NCBI GenBank assembly: GCA_009926815.1
Contig: RFOC01000102.1
Span: 1-7,378 of the forward strand
Source of the DNA: Planctomycetota bacterium
GTDB lineage: Bacteria > Planctomycetota > Phycisphaerae > Phycisphaerales > SM1A02
Reading direction: 5' to 3'
DNA length: 7,378 nt
Below are positions 5,774 to 7,378 of the stretch, piece after piece; position 1 is the first letter of the stretch, and each line of letters opens with the position of its first letter. Made by a program: the position numbers and the translations under genes. The notes below the pieces were generated by a model that saw nothing but the letters and a program-made list of their open reading frames with translations, was not told the DNA's origin and ran no database searches.

Positions 5774-6288
5774 TCCGCGGTCGGCAGATCCTCGGGCGAT
5801 CGCGGCACTCGCGCCCATTCCCGCAGCCGGCTCTGGAACGCTCGCCTGAGCGCCTCCGCCTGCGACTGGTCCTGACCGAATTCGCCGATCGAGGCCTGCA
5901 CGGACACCACGCCATGCTCAGGGTCACCCATGATGGTCAGCGTGCCCGGCTGGTCATCGATGCATCGCAACTGGTAGCGAAGGCCACCAGGGATGCGCTC
6001 CTCGCGAAGCACGCCGAATTCGCGGTCGCTGGCGGCCTTGCGGGCGACCACCGGCACATCCACCCATCGACCGGCATCGCCCGCGGCCTCCAGGGGACGC
6101 GCCGCCGACCGCTCTGCCGGAGTCCGGGTCTCGCCCAGGATCTCCACGATCCCCTGCTGCTGCTCATCACTCAACCGTCGATTGACGGAGGGCGGTTCCC
6201 CAGGCTCCCGCACGTTGCTCTCCATGGCGTACGGCGAGGCGCACGCCGCGATCGCCAGGCAGCCGGTTCGAAGGAGGAGTCTCAGCAC
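5755..6288 (-). CDS. Small putative lipoprotein, function unknown
   Basis: I do not recognise a family. The 177-residue product starts at a GTG and has a short lipoprotein-type signal: basic residues at R3 and R7, a hydrophobic stretch, and the lipobox IAAC with the lipidated Cys at 16. The mature part is polar. It has a low-complexity acidic/proline linker (about 20-40), a DEQQQGIVEILGE helix, a central region that reads as beta strands (about 75-130, including GGLRYQLRCIDD and GVVSVQASIGEFG), and a C-terminal basic helix near AEALRRAFQSRLREWARVP. It begins 9 bases after the mutY stop, in the same reading frame, so the two genes are probably co-transcribed. A TAGGTT box formed partly by the mutY stop lies 6 bases before the GTG and could give it its own transcript. 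The last 19 bp overlap the end of gatA. Likely a secreted, membrane-anchored planctomycete protein of unknown job. Confidence 0.68.
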   Translation of the reverse strand: MLRLLLRTGCLAIAACASPYAMESNVREPGEPPSVNRRLSDEQQQGIVEILGETRTPAERSAARPLEAAGDAGRWVDVPVVARKAASDREFGVLREERIPGGLRYQLRCIDDQPGTLTIMGDPEHGVVSVQASIGEFGQDQSQAEALRRAFQSRLREWARVPRSPEDLPTADQPEGR

Positions 6289-6294
6289 CCGGGC

Positions 6295-6300
6295 AACCTA
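6295..6300 (-). promoter_or_regulatory. -10-like box TAGGTT before the lipoprotein gene
   Basis: On the minus strand, GCTAGGTTGCCCGGGTG runs into the GTG start, and TAGGTT ends 6 bases before it. The first three bases of the box are the mutY stop codon. The pattern matches the boxes before other genes in this window, but part of the match is forced by the stop codon, so support is weaker here. Confidence 0.28.
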
Positions 6301-7347
6301 GCACGAGCCGGGCATGGCCTGCCGTGCCGCCTCGATCACGCGAAGCGCGGCCGCAGGCACGGCCTTCCGGCGCAGGCGACCCATCGAGATCCACTCCACC
6401 TGACTGCCCGCGGACATCCGGGCCGACCGGACGATGAACCGGATCCGACGATGCGTGGTGTCGAAGGTCACTTCCGCCAGCCTGCGCCCCGCCCGGATGC
6501 CCGCAAGCCCGCGAGCGGCCTGCGTGGCGGTGGCCGCGGGGGACGCTTCCCGACACGGCGGCATGAGCAGCCCCTGCCACAGGCCGTCCTGGCGTCGCTG
6601 CAGGGCCACGCGGCCCCGGCGAATCTCCACCAGTGCATGAAGGACCATCTCACTGCGCCGCGGCGGCGTCCGCGGCACAGGCACCCGGGCCTGCGAGCCT
6701 GCCCTTCTGGAGGCGCAATGATCCTGCAGCGGACAGCGATCGCACGCGGGTGCCCGAGGCGTGCAGACGGTGGCTCCCAGTTCCATGAGCGCCTCGTTGG
6801 TGATGCCCGGCCGACGAGCCGCCTGAACCAGCTCGGTGGCTTGCGCCCAGCACCACGACTGTCCGGCGGGATCCGCCACCGGTGCGCGGCGATCCGCCAG
6901 TCGCGCAAGCACGCGCATCACGTTGCCATCGACGATCGGCTCGCGCTGCCCGAAGGCGATGCTGGCCACGGCGCCCGCCGTGTAGCGACCCACCCCAGGG
7001 AGCGATCGCAGCGCCTCGGGATCCGAAGGCACCCGGCCACCATGCGCCTCCACGATGCGAACCGCCGCGGCATGCAGCGATCGGGCCCGCCGGTAGTAGC
7101 CCAGTCCTCGCCACGCCTCGAGCACCGCAGCCTCGCCCGCCCGGACCATGGCCCGGGGGCTCGGGAAGCGGCGAAGGAATTCCGGGTACCGCTCGGCCAC
7201 GCGGACCACCTGCGTCTGCTGCAGCAGGGCCTCGCTCAGGAGCGCCGACCAGGGCGTCCGCCGACGGCGCCACGGCAGGTCCATTGCGTGGGATCCGAAC
7301 CACCGCTCCAGACGATCGGAAATCCTTGAAAATGGCTTGTGGGGCAT
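6298..7347 (-). CDS. mutY: A/G-specific adenine glycosylase
   Basis: MutY removes adenine mispaired with 8-oxoguanine, the first step of base-excision repair that prevents G:C to T:A mutations. The 349-residue protein has the expected order of elements. LPWR (24-27) is followed by SEALLQQTQV (38-47) with catalytic E39, then GLGYYRRAR (81-89). The helix-hairpin-helix is LPGVGRYTAGAVASIAFG (116-133), and DGNVMRVLARL (140-150) carries catalytic D140. The 4Fe-4S cluster ligands are C195, C202, C205 and C211 with C-x6-C-x2-C-x5-C spacing. A MutT/Nudix-like C-terminal domain (about 231-345) recognises 8-oxoG, with LWQGLLMPP and the loop DTTHRR (296-301) replacing the common FSH sensor. The ATG at 7347 places LPWR at a normal distance from the N-terminus. 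No Shine-Dalgarno or TAnnnT box is visible in the 31 bases upstream that remain in the window, so the promoter may lie farther out or in an upstream operon gene. Confidence 0.95.
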   Translation of the reverse strand: MPHKPFSRISDRLERWFGSHAMDLPWRRRRTPWSALLSEALLQQTQVVRVAERYPEFLRRFPSPRAMVRAGEAAVLEAWRGLGYYRRARSLHAAAVRIVEAHGGRVPSDPEALRSLPGVGRYTAGAVASIAFGQREPIVDGNVMRVLARLADRRAPVADPAGQSWCWAQATELVQAARRPGITNEALMELGATVCTPRAPACDRCPLQDHCASRRAGSQARVPVPRTPPRRSEMVLHALVEIRRGRVALQRRQDGLWQGLLMPPCREASPAATATQAARGLAGIRAGRRLAEVTFDTTHRRIRFIVRSARMSAGSQVEWISMGRLRRKAVPAAALRVIEAARQAMPGSC

Positions 7348-7378
7348 GGGGTTGCGCGGACTGGATGGAACCGCCTCG

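Noticed and set aside
4349..5818. 489-codon open frame on the minus strand opposite gatA
   Set aside because: It lies entirely over gatA, whose catalytic triad and family motifs are intact; the composition is typical of a GC-driven shadow frame.
5491..7329. 612-codon open frame on the plus strand opposite mutY and the lipoprotein gene
   Set aside because: It is antisense to a mutY with all catalytic and iron-sulfur residues in place. The translation is rich in Arg, His, Pro and Gly with no recognisable motif, as expected for stop-poor antisense frames in GC-rich DNA.
1..7378. Search for mobile elements, CRISPR arrays, tRNA/rRNA genes, riboswitches or defence genes
   Set aside because: No transposase-, integrase- or nuclease-like reading frame, no spaced direct repeats and no tRNA-like cloverleaf were seen. 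Base composition looks even throughout, and all genes with a recognised family are core functions.

Overview
This window is GC-rich, densely coding DNA, estimated by eye at close to 70% G+C. It looks like ordinary chromosomal core sequence from a planctomycete, most probably of the Phycisphaerae/Phycisphaerales type. The lineage call is an inference. It rests on a polytopic membrane protein ending in a CPxCGY...CxECG zinc ribbon, a tail style common in that group, on high GC, on GTG/TTG starts, and on a general lack of Shine-Dalgarno sequences with promoter-like TAnnnT boxes placed directly before start codons.

Layout from left to right: (1) A plus-strand cluster of three touching genes. These are a Bax inhibitor-1/YccA-type seven-helix membrane protein (44-862), an unrecognised six-helix zinc-ribbon membrane protein (859-1803) and a NIF3-family dimetal protein with a PII-like insert (1800-2918). 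They overlap by 4 bp at each junction. (2) A minus-strand ROK-family sugar kinase (2961-3944), convergent with the NIF3 gene. (3) A 51-bp divergent spacer, then plus-strand gatC (3996-4304) and gatA (4301-5773). These are two of the three subunits of the tRNA-dependent amidotransferase; gatB is not in the window. (4) A minus-strand pair: mutY adenine glycosylase (6298-7347), then a small putative lipoprotein (5755-6288) whose 3' end overlaps the 3' end of gatA by 19 bp.

Functionally these are housekeeping units rather than a single pathway: membrane stress or ion homeostasis, sugar phosphorylation, Gln-tRNA/Asn-tRNA charging, and repair of oxidised guanine mispairs. I see no mobile element, CRISPR array, RNA gene or defence locus. 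No gap between genes exceeds 51 bp, so no long non-coding stretch needs explaining.

The most interesting signal is regulatory. Five of the eight genes carry a TAnnnT box ending 6-10 bases before the start codon, usually followed by a C-rich run, which fits leaderless or nearly leaderless transcription. Other points are back-to-back overlapping promoters between the ROK gene and gatC, a strong hairpin spanning the converging stop codons of gatA and the lipoprotein gene, a ROK kinase that has lost all three zinc-loop cysteines, and a NIF3 protein whose metal-site motifs resemble the eukaryotic NIF3L1 subtype.
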